Assembly: GCF_039851965.1 (NCBI RefSeq)
Contig: NZ_CP156674.1
Location: 2,604,001-2,668,000 of the forward strand
Direction: 5' to 3'
Source of the DNA: Pseudalkalibacillus hwajinpoensis
GTDB taxonomy: Bacteria > Bacillota > Bacilli > Bacillales > Guptibacillaceae
Length of the DNA stretch: 64,000 bases
A program made the position numbers and the translations under genes. Within the stretch, counting starts at the first letter, position 1. Each line of letters begins with the position of its first letter. Shown here one piece after another: positions 26,663 to 35,563 of the stretch. Below the pieces are notes generated by a model that did not search any database, had not been told where the DNA came from, and was given only the letters and a program-made list of their open reading frames with translations.

Positions 26663-28096
26663 ATGCAATCGACGATACAAAAGAAGAAATTTTACATTAA
26701 TGGAGAATGGCGAGAGGGTTCCGCTTATAAGGATTTAAGCTCGCCCTACTCGGGAGACGTCCTGGCGGAAATTCCAATGGGCACTGAAGCAGATGTGGAC
26801 AGCGCAATTGATGCCGCTTATCAGGCGAAGCAGGTGATGAGAAAAATGCCAGCGTATGAGCGTGCGGCGATATTGGAGCGATTTGTTCAGAAATTAAGCG
26901 ATCGCGCGGATGAGGCGGCGGAAATTATTGCGCTTGAAGCGGCCAAGCCGATTGCGACAGCAAAAGGTGAGGTAGCGCGAACGATCGCGACGTATAAGTT
27001 TGCTGCTGAAGAAGCGAAACGAATCCAGGGTGAAACGATTCCGTTCGATGCAGCAGTCGGAGGCGAAGGTAGAGTCGGCTATACCGTGCGAGAGCCGCTC
27101 GGGGTGATTGGGGCGATTACACCGTTTAACTTTCCTATGAATCTTGTTGCCCATAAAGTAGGTCCTGCGATTGCAGCTGGGAATACGATCGTGTTAAAAC
27201 CAGCAAGTCAGACGCCGCTATCCGCTTATTTTATTGCGGAGCTGTTCGAGGAGGCAGGGTTACCTGATGGAGCACTGAATGTAATTACTGGAAGTGGGAA
27301 GACGGTTGGTGATCGGATTGTGACGGATGAGCGGGTGAACATGGTGACGTTCACAGGAAGTCCAGCGGTGGGGATTGGCATTCGAAATAAAGCGGGCCTA
27401 AAAAAAGTGACGCTTGAGCTTGGCTCGAATTCGGCTTTGATTGTGGATGAAGGTGTTGATGTTAGCGGGATAGTTGATCGTGCCGTAATGGGTGCGTTCG
27501 CTTACCAGGGACAGGTTTGTATTTCCCTTCAACGGGTTTATGTGCATGAATCGAACTACGATGCTTTTGTTGAAGCATTTGTTCAGAAAGCGAAGGCGCT
27601 CACGTGTGGGAATCCGCTGGATGAGGAGACGGATGTGTCGGCATTGATTTCAGAAGGAGATGTGGAGCGAGCGGTGTCCTGGATCGAGGAAGCGAAGAAT
27701 GGCGGAGCAGAAATCGCTACAGGTGGGTGCTCGGATGGAAATGTACTGGAGCCAACTGTCATTCTGAATGCAGCTTCTGATATGAAGGTTTCCTGTCAGG
27801 AGGTATTTGCTCCGATTGTGTTGATTAATAAATTCCGTTCGATGGAAGAAGCGTATGATTTAGTGAATGATTCTTCTTATGGTTTGCAGGCTGGTATTTA
27901 TACGGATAACGTGCATACGGCGCTTGATGCTGCGGATCGACTTCATGTTGGAGGGGTGCTGATTAATGATATTCCTACCTTCCGAGTTGATAACATGCCG
28001 TATGGCGGTGTGAAGGAGAGCGGGACAGGAAGAGAAGGAATTAAGTATGCCGTGGTGGAAATGACGGAGATGAAGCTAGTTGTGTTTAGGAGGTAG
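26663..28096 (+). CDS. Aldehyde dehydrogenase, probable succinate-semialdehyde dehydrogenase
   Basis: The protein of about 477 residues has an ALDH layout with TPFNFPMNLVAHK near residue 150, LELGSNSALIV near 247 and the catalytic Cys in AYQGQVCISLQRV near 283. The ELGSNS and VCIS variants are typical of the lactaldehyde/GapN-like branch rather than of enterobacterial GabD, so the role in oxidising succinate semialdehyde rests mainly on its place behind GABA-T. ATG 26663 has GAGGG six bases upstream; ATG 26657 is an alternative. It is the last gene of the plus-strand sigma-54 operon. Confidence 0.85.
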   Translation: MQSTIQKKKFYINGEWREGSAYKDLSSPYSGDVLAEIPMGTEADVDSAIDAAYQAKQVMRKMPAYERAAILERFVQKLSDRADEAAEIIALEAAKPIATAKGEVARTIATYKFAAEEAKRIQGETIPFDAAVGGEGRVGYTVREPLGVIGAITPFNFPMNLVAHKVGPAIAAGNTIVLKPASQTPLSAYFIAELFEEAGLPDGALNVITGSGKTVGDRIVTDERVNMVTFTGSPAVGIGIRNKAGLKKVTLELGSNSALIVDEGVDVSGIVDRAVMGAFAYQGQVCISLQRVYVHESNYDAFVEAFVQKAKALTCGNPLDEETDVSALISEGDVERAVSWIEEAKNGGAEIATGGCSDGNVLEPTVILNAASDMKVSCQEVFAPIVLINKFRSMEEAYDLVNDSSYGLQAGIYTDNVHTALDAADRLHVGGVLINDIPTFRVDNMPYGGVKESGTGREGIKYAVVEMTEMKLVVFRR

Positions 28097-28106
28097 GTGG
28101 TGGGCT

Positions 28107-28145
28107 GTGCCTGTCACCACCCGGTATTGCTCGAATGGTGTCGAA
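28107..28145 (+). repeat. REP-like palindrome, copy d
   Basis: GTGCCTGTCACCACCCG, a 15-nt spacer, then TGTCGAA. It lies 11 bp after the aldehyde dehydrogenase stop and directly before its terminator. Confidence 0.85.
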
Positions 28146-28148
28146 TGG

Positions 28149-28181
28149 CAGTCCCTTCTTTGTTGTGAAGGGGCTGTTTTT
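28149..28181 (+). terminator. Rho-independent terminator
   Basis: CAGTCCCTTC pairs with GAAGGGGCTG, followed by five Ts. Confidence 0.85.
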
Positions 28182-28206
28182 CGTGCGCTAAGTATGAAGT
28201 GATCGA

Positions 28207-28226
28207 TTAAACAAACGTTTGATTAA
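28207..28226. repeat. 20-bp palindrome, copy 2
   Basis: TTAAACAAACGTTTGATTAA ends 11 bp before the -35 box of the FAD oxidoreductase gene. It is the only copy placed in a promoter region. Confidence 0.75.
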
Positions 28227-28237
28227 TCCGGGTTACA

Positions 28238-28266
28238 TTGAGTCTTGATCTTCAATCCTGTAAAAT
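28238..28266 (+). promoter_or_regulatory. Sigma-A promoter
   Basis: TTGAGT and TAAAAT with a 17-bp spacer, 35 bp before the start of the FAD oxidoreductase. Confidence 0.6.
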
Positions 28267-28300
28267 ACCTTAACAGACAAACTATGAAAAGGTGTAAGAA

Positions 28301-29416
28301 ATGAAATCAATCATTGTTATAGGTGCTGGCATTCTCGGTGCCTCTACTGCTTATCATTTAGCTAAGCAGGGAGCTGACGTGATGCTGATAGATCGTAAGG
28401 ATGCCGGGCAAGCAACACAAGCAGCTGCTGGAATTGTGTGTCCATGGCTAACGAATCGTCGAGGAGGGCCGTTTTATCGACTGGTGGAAGCAGGTGCAAG
28501 GTATTACCCTTCTTTAATAGAAGAACTAAAGAAGGATGGAGAAATGGAAACAGGTTATGCACAGGTAGGGGCGATTAACATTTACTCTGGTGAAACGAAG
28601 CTCGAAAAGAAGTTGAAGCTTGCGATGGAGCGAAGGAAAGATACCCCTGAAATGGGGGAGGTTTCACGATTATCGACTGTTGAAACGAACGCGTTATTTC
28701 CTCCATTAGCAGATCACTATGCTTCGGTTCATGTAAGTGGAGCAGCTCGTATAAATGGGGCGGCACTTCGAGATGCGTTGATTAGTGGAGCGGAAAAACA
28801 CGGAGCGAAGATTGTTGATGGAGATGCGTCACTTGATTGGAGCGATGAACGAGTAACTGGTGCGGTAGTAAATGGTGAGATGTTTCAAGCAGATCACGTT
28901 ATTGTGACAGGTGGAGCCTGGTCGAAGCAGTTATTGGAACGGCTTGGAATGAGGTTTTTGGTTACACCTCAGAAAGCGCAGATCGTTCATCTCGAACTTC
29001 CTGACACGGATACTGGAAAATGGCCGATCGTTATGCCCCCATTCATTCAGTATTTATTACCTTTTGAAAATGGCAGGATTGTTGCTGGTGGGACACAGGA
29101 GGACGAAGCCGGATTTGATCTTCGCGTCACTATGGGTGGCGTGAATCATATTATCGAACGAGCATTGAAAGTGGCTCCAGGGCTCTCGTGCAGTACCTAC
29201 GTTGAGACGAAAGTAGGCTTTCGCCCGTTTACCCCTGGGAATGTGCCAATTGTTGGAGCCGTTCCTCGTGTAAAAGGACTTCTTGTAGCGAATGGGCTTG
29301 GTGCTTCAGGATTAACCAGTGGGCCGTTCTTAGGTGCTGAGCTCGCGCGGCTTGTCATTGGCGAGAGGACCGAGCTTGAGCTGGAGGAATATGATCCTGG
29401 GAGTGCATTTGGTTAG
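28301..29416 (+). CDS. FAD-dependent amino acid oxidoreductase (DAO family)
   Basis: The 371-residue protein opens with the dinucleotide motif IVIGAGILGASTAYHLA and an acidic beta-2 end (MLIDR). It closes with GFRPFTPGNVPIVGAVPRVKGLLVANGLGASGLTSGP split over about residues 305-350, as in D-amino acid dehydrogenases, glycine oxidase and sarcosine oxidase-like enzymes. It would oxidise an amine or D-amino acid to an imine, passing electrons to oxygen or the quinone pool. It is monocistronic between two terminators. Its place among amine-catabolism genes is suggestive, but no direct pathway link is visible. Confidence 0.88.
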   Translation: MKSIIVIGAGILGASTAYHLAKQGADVMLIDRKDAGQATQAAAGIVCPWLTNRRGGPFYRLVEAGARYYPSLIEELKKDGEMETGYAQVGAINIYSGETKLEKKLKLAMERRKDTPEMGEVSRLSTVETNALFPPLADHYASVHVSGAARINGAALRDALISGAEKHGAKIVDGDASLDWSDERVTGAVVNGEMFQADHVIVTGGAWSKQLLERLGMRFLVTPQKAQIVHLELPDTDTGKWPIVMPPFIQYLLPFENGRIVAGGTQEDEAGFDLRVTMGGVNHIIERALKVAPGLSCSTYVETKVGFRPFTPGNVPIVGAVPRVKGLLVANGLGASGLTSGPFLGAELARLVIGERTELELEEYDPGSAFG

Positions 29417-29423
29417 CGGTTTA

Positions 29424-29465
29424 GCGGTGCCTGTCACCGCCCGAGTTAGGTCGAATGATGTCGGA
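29424..29465 (+). repeat. REP-like palindrome, copy e
   Basis: GCGGTGCCTGTCACCGCCCG, a 15-nt spacer, then TGTCGGA. The A-to-G change in the right arm (CACCG) is matched by a C in the left arm (GCGGTG), so the stem is kept. Confidence 0.85.
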
Positions 29466-29468
29466 AGG

Positions 29469-29501
29469 TAGCTCTTTTCTCATGTGAGGAAAGGGCTATT
29501 T
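29469..29501 (+). terminator. Rho-independent terminator
   Basis: TAGCTCTTTTCTC pairs imperfectly with GAGGAAAGGGCTA, followed by TTTT. Confidence 0.75.
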
Positions 29502-29533
29502 TGCTTGTTGATAATCCTTTTTATCAGAATATA

Positions 29534-29562
29534 TTGAAAATTAGTCGCGCTTAAGCTAAAAT
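29534..29562 (+). promoter_or_regulatory. Sigma-A promoter of the GntR operon
   Basis: TTGAAA and TAAAAT with a 17-bp spacer; the transcription start would be near 29569. Confidence 0.7.
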
Positions 29563-29580
29563 GTCAGATAAATCAATAAA

Positions 29581-29590
29581 TTGTATACAA
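29581..29590. promoter_or_regulatory. Probable FCD/GntR operator
   Basis: TTGTATACAA is a perfect palindrome of the TNGTNNNACNA type bound by FadR-like FCD regulators. It lies just after the predicted start site, so autorepression of the operon is likely. Confidence 0.65.
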
Positions 29591-29616
29591 TCTTTGGACA
29601 CAATAGGTGGTTTAGG

Positions 29617-30276
29617 ATGGCAACTAAAAAGCGGAATGAAGAATTGGCATATGAAAAAGTGAAGCGTGCGATTATGTTGAGAAGGCTTTTACCCGGCCAG
29701 AGGGTGACGGAGGAATGGGTCAGTCAGGAAATGAAGATGAGTAGAACTCCTATTCGAGCTGCCTTTAAAAGAATGGGAAATGAGGGGTTATTGGAAATCA
29801 TCCCGCATCGTGGTGCTTTTGTGTACAATCCTTCTGATAAAGAGTTAGCTGACGTGTTTCATTTACGTGTGGTGCTTGAGTGCTATGCTGCTAGATTAGC
29901 AGTTCCAACTGTAACACCAGAGAACGCTCATGAAATGGAACGGTTATTAGATGATGAGCGGAAAGCGTATCAAGAAAAGGATTTTGAAGAATTTATGCGG
30001 GTAAACGGTCTTATCCACGCTTATCCAGCCAAACTTTCAAGAAATAAATTCTTGCTGCAACAGATCGAAACGCTCAATCAATGGTCCGATTGCTATCTAA
30101 TCTTGAAAGATGAATTTTATACGATCCCGATGGAAGAAGTGAAATCTATCCCTGAGCATCTGAGTATACTGAATGCTTTTCGTAGTGGAGATATAGAAGG
30201 GATGACGCGTGCGATTGAAGCCCATCTTCTTTCTACATTGGACGATTTATCCGGACAACGATCCGTATTTAATTAA
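29617..30276 (+). CDS. GntR-family regulator with FCD effector domain
   Basis: This protein of about 219 residues has an N-terminal winged HTH (residues about 8-72, with MKMSRTPIRAAFKRMGNEGL as the recognition region) and a C-terminal all-helical FCD domain (LADVFHLRVVLECYAARLAV onwards). FCD domains bind small acids or amino-acid derivatives, often through a metal. ATG 29617 follows AGGTGG. It leads an operon with an aminotransferase and an APC permease, and probably represses it from the palindrome at 29581-29590. One oddity is that the later FCD histidines are sparse. Confidence 0.9.
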   Translation: MATKKRNEELAYEKVKRAIMLRRLLPGQRVTEEWVSQEMKMSRTPIRAAFKRMGNEGLLEIIPHRGAFVYNPSDKELADVFHLRVVLECYAARLAVPTVTPENAHEMERLLDDERKAYQEKDFEEFMRVNGLIHAYPAKLSRNKFLLQQIETLNQWSDCYLILKDEFYTIPMEEVKSIPEHLSILNAFRSGDIEGMTRAIEAHLLSTLDDLSGQRSVFN

Positions 30277-30295
30277 CCTAAAGGAGTGAATGATC

Positions 30296-31651
30296 ATGTC
30301 AAAGAATGCTTCAATTAAAACGAGTTTACCAGGACCTGTAGCGAGTCAGTTGTTAGAACGACGGCAGAACATAGTTCCAGACGCAGTTAGTTGTGGGATT
30401 CCAACTTTTGCTAAGGAAGCATCTGGAGTGAGAGTGACGGATGTTGATGGGAATACGTTCATTGATTTTGCTGGTGCGATTGGTACGATCAATGTTGGGC
30501 ATTGTCATCCACGAGTGAAGGAAGCATTGCATGATCAAGTCGATAAATATATTCACACAGGGTTTAATGTGATGATGTACGAGCCATATATTGAGTTAGC
30601 TGAAAAGCTAGCAGCATTAGCACCAGGGAACCACCAGAAAAAAGTGCTGCTTCAAAATAGCGGTGCTGAAGCAGTTGAAAATGCGGTGAAAATTGCGAGG
30701 AAATACACAGGGCGTCAGGCGATCGTAACGTTCCAAAATGCCTTTCACGGTCGAACGTTAATGACCATGTCGATGACAAGTAAGGTGAAACCATATAAAT
30801 TCGGTTTTGGTCCGTTTGCACCAGAAGTCTATAAGGCCCCTTTCCCATACGCTTATCGGAGACCGGGTGAAATGAGTGAAGCTGATTATAGTGATTTCAT
30901 GATTCAACAGTTCAACGATTTTCTTTTAAAAGAGGTGGCGCCTGAGACCATTGCGGCAGTGGTGATGGAGCCTGTGCAGGGTGAGGGTGGCTTTATTGTG
31001 CCGGATAAATCGTTTGTTCAGGCCGTTAAGAACATTTGTGAACAGCACGGCATTCTATTTGTCGCTGACGAGATTCAGACAGGTTTTGCGCGAACAGGAC
31101 GTTATTTTGCATCAGAACACTTTGATATTGTTCCTGATCTAATCACTGTTTCGAAGTCTTTAGGTGCCGGCACCCCTATTAGCGGCGTGATTGGGAGGAG
31201 AGAAGTGATGGATGCGGCAGATCAAGGAGAGCTTGGTGGTACGTATAGCGGAAGCCCGCTCGGATGTCGTGCCGCACTCGCCGTTTTGGATGTGATCGAA
31301 GATGAAGGGCTCAATCAACGAGCGCTACAAATTGGGGAGAAAGTAAGAGAAAGATTTACTTATTTAGCTAAGGAGTTCTCTTTTATCGGAGATGTTCGGG
31401 GGTTAGGTGCGATGAATGCGATTGAAATCGTAGGTGAGGGAAAAGCTCCTGATAAAGATCTCTCGAAAAAGATCCTGGCAGAAGCACAGCAACGTGGTTT
31501 GCTTTTACTAGGGGCAGGGGTTTATGGGAATGTTATCCGATTCTTGATGCCGCTTGTTATCACTGATGATGAGTTAGAAGAAGGGTTGTTCATTATAGAA
31601 GAGTCCATCCGAAAGGTTTCCACCAATCATTTGGATAAAGGAGTTTTATAA
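30296..31651 (+). CDS. 4-aminobutyrate aminotransferase-like, class III, copy 2
   Basis: The PLP enzyme of about 451 residues is collinear with the copy at 25282 and shares NSGAEAVENAVKIARKYTGR, MEPVQGEGGFIVP, VADEIQTGFARTG and SKSLGAGTPISGV (Schiff-base Lys). It transfers the amino group of GABA or a related omega-amino acid. ATG 30296 follows AAGGAG by nine bases. Unlike copy 1, it is under the GntR regulator and coupled to an APC permease, so it probably serves uptake-linked catabolism of a different or external omega-amino acid. No dehydrogenase follows; the one at 26663 could complete the pathway. Confidence 0.9.
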   Translation: MSKNASIKTSLPGPVASQLLERRQNIVPDAVSCGIPTFAKEASGVRVTDVDGNTFIDFAGAIGTINVGHCHPRVKEALHDQVDKYIHTGFNVMMYEPYIELAEKLAALAPGNHQKKVLLQNSGAEAVENAVKIARKYTGRQAIVTFQNAFHGRTLMTMSMTSKVKPYKFGFGPFAPEVYKAPFPYAYRRPGEMSEADYSDFMIQQFNDFLLKEVAPETIAAVVMEPVQGEGGFIVPDKSFVQAVKNICEQHGILFVADEIQTGFARTGRYFASEHFDIVPDLITVSKSLGAGTPISGVIGRREVMDAADQGELGGTYSGSPLGCRAALAVLDVIEDEGLNQRALQIGEKVRERFTYLAKEFSFIGDVRGLGAMNAIEIVGEGKAPDKDLSKKILAEAQQRGLLLLGAGVYGNVIRFLMPLVITDDELEEGLFIIEESIRKVSTNHLDKGVL

Positions 31652-33033
31652 TGGAAGGCAAAGAGAAGAAACTCAAGAAGGTACTGTCAAAGTTTGACCT
31701 GCTCTTTCTTGCGCTAGGGGCTATGCTTGGCTGGGGATGGGTTGTTTTATCAGGAACGTGGCTTACTTCTGCCGGATCTTATGGAGCCGTTCTTGCTTTT
31801 GCAATCGGTGGATTCCTCGTCATATGTGTCGGACTAAATTACGCTGAGCTGGCGTCTGCCATGCCGAAAGTAGGTGGTGAGCATGAGTATGTCCACCGAG
31901 CGCTCGGAGAGAATGCGTCGTTCATCGCATCCTGGGCGATTACATTGGGATATGTATCCGTTGCGACGTTTGAAGCTGTTGCGTTACCTACTGTAATTGA
32001 TTATTTGCTCCCGGATTACCAAGCAGGATACCTTTGGACAATTGCTGGCTGGGATGTTCATTTGAACTGGGTCCTGATCGGCTCTGCCGGAGCTGTGATT
32101 ATTACGCTCATTAATTACATTGGTCTTAAGCAAGCGGCTGTGCTACAAACGGTGTTTACACTAGTGATTGTGGCCGCTGGATTATTATTAATTTTCGGTG
32201 CAGGTGTGAATGGAGAGCCTGCTAATTTAACTCCTCATTTCATTGGTGGAATGGGTGGCATCATGACGGTGTTAGTCATGGTACCTTTCCTGTTTGTAGG
32301 GTTTGATGTTATCCCTCAGGTCGCAGAAGAAGCAAACCTTCCACATGATCAAATAGGTAAGTTTCTCGTTATTTCTGTAATCGGGGCGATTGTTTTTTAC
32401 ATAGCTATCGCAATCGGGGTTTCGCTTGGCCTTAGTCCAGATCAGCTAGCTTCTACTGAACTAGCAACCGCAGATGCGATGGGGAATTTATTCGGATCAG
32501 CATTATTTGCTAAACTATTAATTCTTGGTGGTGTGGCAGGAATTATTACGAGCTGGAATTCGTTTGTTATTGGTGGGAGCCGCGTACTTTATGCCATGGC
32601 GAAATCTGGTATGCTTCCATCCTGGTTTGGTCGTCTACATCCTAAATTCCACACGCCGTCAAACGCGGTATTATTTATTGGGATTCTTTCCATGCTAGCA
32701 CCATTGTTAGGAAGATCGGCTCTTGTCTGGATTGTAGACGCTGGTGGTCTTGGTATTGTGACAGCGTATTTCCTTGTAGCGTGGTCATTTATTAAGCTTA
32801 GAAAAACAGAACCAGAGATGAAGCGTCCGTTTCGAGCAGCAAAATCACCGGTATATGGCTATCTTGCGCTTGTCTTAAGTTTTGGGTTTATTACGCTATA
32901 CTTACCAGGAATGCCAGCAGCACTCATCTGGCCTTACGAATGGATTATGATCGCCATCTGGTTCTTCATTGGATTGTACTTCTTTATGAGAATGCGGAAA
33001 GGCGTCTATAAAGATAGTGGTGTGGGTATGTAA
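31651..33033 (+). CDS. APC-family amino acid permease
   Basis: A 460-residue membrane protein with twelve predicted helices and the APC signature near its start (LALGAMLGWGWVVLSGTWL), followed by GGEHEYVHRALGENASF in the helix 2-3 region. It overlaps the aminotransferase stop by one base (TAATG), so synthesis of the two is coupled. It probably imports the aminotransferase substrate, for example GABA or another omega-amino acid. A bidirectional terminator follows. Confidence 0.92.
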   Translation: MEGKEKKLKKVLSKFDLLFLALGAMLGWGWVVLSGTWLTSAGSYGAVLAFAIGGFLVICVGLNYAELASAMPKVGGEHEYVHRALGENASFIASWAITLGYVSVATFEAVALPTVIDYLLPDYQAGYLWTIAGWDVHLNWVLIGSAGAVIITLINYIGLKQAAVLQTVFTLVIVAAGLLLIFGAGVNGEPANLTPHFIGGMGGIMTVLVMVPFLFVGFDVIPQVAEEANLPHDQIGKFLVISVIGAIVFYIAIAIGVSLGLSPDQLASTELATADAMGNLFGSALFAKLLILGGVAGIITSWNSFVIGGSRVLYAMAKSGMLPSWFGRLHPKFHTPSNAVLFIGILSMLAPLLGRSALVWIVDAGGLGIVTAYFLVAWSFIKLRKTEPEMKRPFRAAKSPVYGYLALVLSFGFITLYLPGMPAALIWPYEWIMIAIWFFIGLYFFMRMRKGVYKDSGVGM

Positions 33034-33047
33034 GCGGTGCGGCGTTA

Positions 33048-33107
33048 GGCGGTGCCTGTTGGTAGGTAGTGCCTGTCACCACCCGATTTAGCTCACATCA
33101 TGTCGAA
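33048..33107 (+). repeat. REP-like palindrome, copy f, with a partial extra copy
   Basis: A complete unit (GTGCCTGTCACCACCCG, 15 nt, TGTCGAA) at 33069-33107 is preceded by the fragment GGCGGTGCCTGTTGG at 33048-33062, suggesting tandem insertion. Confidence 0.85.
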
Positions 33108-33136
33108 AAAGCTCCAGCTGTTAGCTGGAGCTTTTA
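33105..33136. terminator. Bidirectional terminator
   Basis: AAAAGCTCCAGCT and AGCTGGAGCTTTT form a near-perfect stem between convergent genes. Confidence 0.9.
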
Positions 33137-33856
33137 TTTTACTGGGATTAATTTGACCGGACCAAGTGTTTCGATCATGTTTCCTTCGTAGGTAAAGAAA
33201 ACATAATCGCCTGTTCCTACAATACTGTCTCCTAGTATTGTATTCACGGTAGCCATTCCACCAGCATCATAGACAAAGAAGTTTGTGCCTTTTCCAATGT
33301 TCGTGACCTGATAACGTCCTTCAGGTACGTCTGGGCCAACAATATACTGTCCGGCGGTGAGTTGGATTGGTTCTTCCCCTTTACTGACAATTGTTTTTTC
33401 GAGTTTATCGAGTTCTACCTTTTTGGCCTTGATCGTGTCATTAAGCTCACTAACTTCCCCTTGCTTCGCCTTTATCTCTTCATCAAGCTTGCTGAGGTCC
33501 TTTTTGCTCTTCTCCTGTTCATTTTTTAGAGATTCGATTTCTGTTGTTAGCGTGTCCTTTTGATCGATCAATTGCTTCACTTCAGCTACTTTCGTTCTCG
33601 TGTTTTCTAGTTTTTCATTTTCTGAAGTAAGGCGCTCTCCCGCTGCATTAACTTCCTCCTGGATGGATAAAAGTTTGCTTTCTTCGTCCTTCAGTCTTTC
33701 TTCAGCTGCAGTGATGTTGGCTTTGATTTCCTTAAGTTCTTCGGTGTAATTCCCTTCAAGATCTGCATTGCCAATCAGTACTCCGATTAGAACGCTGAGA
33801 AGGATGGTCGCGATTCCCCCAACAATGGAGAGGGTAAGAAGCAGGCTTTTTTTCAT
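33134..33856 (-). CDS. Membrane-anchored coiled-coil protein with a C-terminal beta domain
   Basis: Not assigned to a named family. The 240-residue protein has one N-terminal membrane segment (about residues 6-30) and a long Lys/Glu-rich coiled coil from about 38 to 160. A compact end domain begins LTAGQYIVGPDVPEGRYQ, and that GxYxVGxDxPEGxY pattern is common in small Firmicutes surface domains. It is probably displayed outside the membrane on a coiled-coil stalk. CGGAGGAG precedes the ATG. It is monocistronic. Confidence 0.7.
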   Translation of the reverse strand: MKKSLLLTLSIVGGIATILLSVLIGVLIGNADLEGNYTEELKEIKANITAAEERLKDEESKLLSIQEEVNAAGERLTSENEKLENTRTKVAEVKQLIDQKDTLTTEIESLKNEQEKSKKDLSKLDEEIKAKQGEVSELNDTIKAKKVELDKLEKTIVSKGEEPIQLTAGQYIVGPDVPEGRYQVTNIGKGTNFFVYDAGGMATVNTILGDSIVGTGDYVFFTYEGNMIETLGPVKLIPVK

Positions 33857-34024
33857 CTCACACTCCTCCGAACATTTCTGGATACAATTCTTTCTTATGT
33901 ATATTGTTCATTAGGGGAGTTTAGCACTTTGTAAAGTACAATATGAGCTCATTCCCTGACTTTAAAAAGTGCTATAATGAAGCAAAAATGGAATGTTGCG
34001 ATTGATTAGAAGGGATTGAATCCA

Positions 34025-35563
34025 ATGATATATCAAATAAAAGTTAGCCTGATGGACATGAAGCCACCGATCTGGCGTCGACTTGAGTTAGATAGTTCTG
34101 CGACATTTCAGGAACTGCATGACTACATTCAAATTGTATTCGGTTGGACAAACTCTCATCTTCATCAGTTTATGGTGAAACAGCCTGAGCTAGTAGAAGA
34201 GCTTGTGACCCAACATCAATACGAGGAATCTGTGCCAGTTTTGACGATTGGTCCAAAGTTAGGTGAAAATTTTTCTTTTGGCCCTGAGCCACTTGATGAG
34301 CGGGAAGTGAAGCTTTTAGACGTGTTAAAACACGAACAGGACTGTTTTAGCTACGTCTATGATTTTGGGGAGCACTGGAACCATGAGATTCTATTGGAAA
34401 AGATACTGACAGAGGATTCTAGTGTGACATACCCGCGCTGTACGAAGGCGATGAAGGCGGCTCCTGAGGAAGATAATCGGGCATTTTTTGAGCCGGGGCA
34501 GAAGCTGCGTGTTCGAGAAATGAAGCTTATTAATGAGGAGTTAACGGTTTTTAGTGGGGAAAGTGTAGCGGAAAGTATTCCTTTTTCAGATGATCCGTGG
34601 GAAGAGCTTTTTCAGCTAACGCTAGGTTATAAAAAGCTTCAGCCTTGGGACTGGATGCATAGCAGTCAGATGTTTATCGTAGAAATTCCTGAGACAGGGG
34701 AGCTTGCTTATTGTGCGGTGCGTGGCATGAGCGGTCAAGAATTTGGGCTTGGTGTGCACGTTGGCAATGATGGATTGGCGTATTCGATAGCGGTTATTGA
34801 AGGGGAGACCGATCCTGAAACAATGCTTGAATACCAGAGAAGTTTAATGCTGTCCTTCTCTGATCGGGAAGAGCTGGATTCGTTTGATTTGAAGGCAATT
34901 CGTAATCAGGGGCTGCGGTTCCGGGGAGCGAAAGAGTGGCCGATGTTCCGCAGTTTATCACCTGGTTATTTTCCATGGCATTTTTCTGATCAAGAAGCGA
35001 GAATTTTCTGTGGGATTCTCAGACAGGCGATTATTGTGGCAGAGAAAGCTAGAAAAGACCCTGACTATTTATTAGAGGGATATGATGGAAGCTGGACGTC
35101 ACGTTTCTGTGAAAAGGGCAAATGGACTACGGGCGTCATGGAAGCGGCTGTGGAACCGGACGTTGAAGAACCATTGCACACCTCTGAAATTGAACTTAGG
35201 CGTGTTCAAAAGTACAGACAGGTGAAAATGCGCGTTGAATTTGCTTCTTTCTTCGAAGACGAAGCTGTTCAGGAGCGAGTGGGTGATCGACCGTTTTTTC
35301 CGAATGTTGTGCTCGGCGTAGAGGATGAGGGAGCCCTCATTATTTATTATAAAGTGTTTGAACGAACGGATTATGGGAGCCAATTGCAAGCTTCTTTAGT
35401 GGAATTGCTTGATAAACTTACTTTTCTCCCTACCGAAGTGAGCGTAGATTCTGAAAGAGTAGCGCTGAAGATTCATGCGCTGACGAGTAAGCTTGGGATT
35501 CGTGTGAGTCTAGTCGATCAGTTGTTGAACGTGGAAGAAGCAAGGAGAAATATCGGGTGGTGA
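34025..35563 (+). CDS. pRiA4b ORF-3-like domain protein with additional C-terminal domains
   Basis: The protein of about 512 residues starts with the plasmid pRiA4b ORF-3-like fold (about residues 1-170). This has the typical IYQIKVSLMDMKPPIWRRLE opening, FGWTNSHLHQF and YVYDFGEHWNHEI. The remainder contains two further conserved but uncharacterised regions (about 195-365 and 385-510). The molecular role is unknown. ATG 34025 has GAAGGG ten bases upstream; a TTG at 34016 is possible. The stop codon TGA lies within REP-like copy g, so the last residues (GW) are supplied by the repeat. Confidence 0.8.
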   Translation: MIYQIKVSLMDMKPPIWRRLELDSSATFQELHDYIQIVFGWTNSHLHQFMVKQPELVEELVTQHQYEESVPVLTIGPKLGENFSFGPEPLDEREVKLLDVLKHEQDCFSYVYDFGEHWNHEILLEKILTEDSSVTYPRCTKAMKAAPEEDNRAFFEPGQKLRVREMKLINEELTVFSGESVAESIPFSDDPWEELFQLTLGYKKLQPWDWMHSSQMFIVEIPETGELAYCAVRGMSGQEFGLGVHVGNDGLAYSIAVIEGETDPETMLEYQRSLMLSFSDREELDSFDLKAIRNQGLRFRGAKEWPMFRSLSPGYFPWHFSDQEARIFCGILRQAIIVAEKARKDPDYLLEGYDGSWTSRFCEKGKWTTGVMEAAVEPDVEEPLHTSEIELRRVQKYRQVKMRVEFASFFEDEAVQERVGDRPFFPNVVLGVEDEGALIIYYKVFERTDYGSQLQASLVELLDKLTFLPTEVSVDSERVALKIHALTSKLGIRVSLVDQLLNVEEARRNIGW

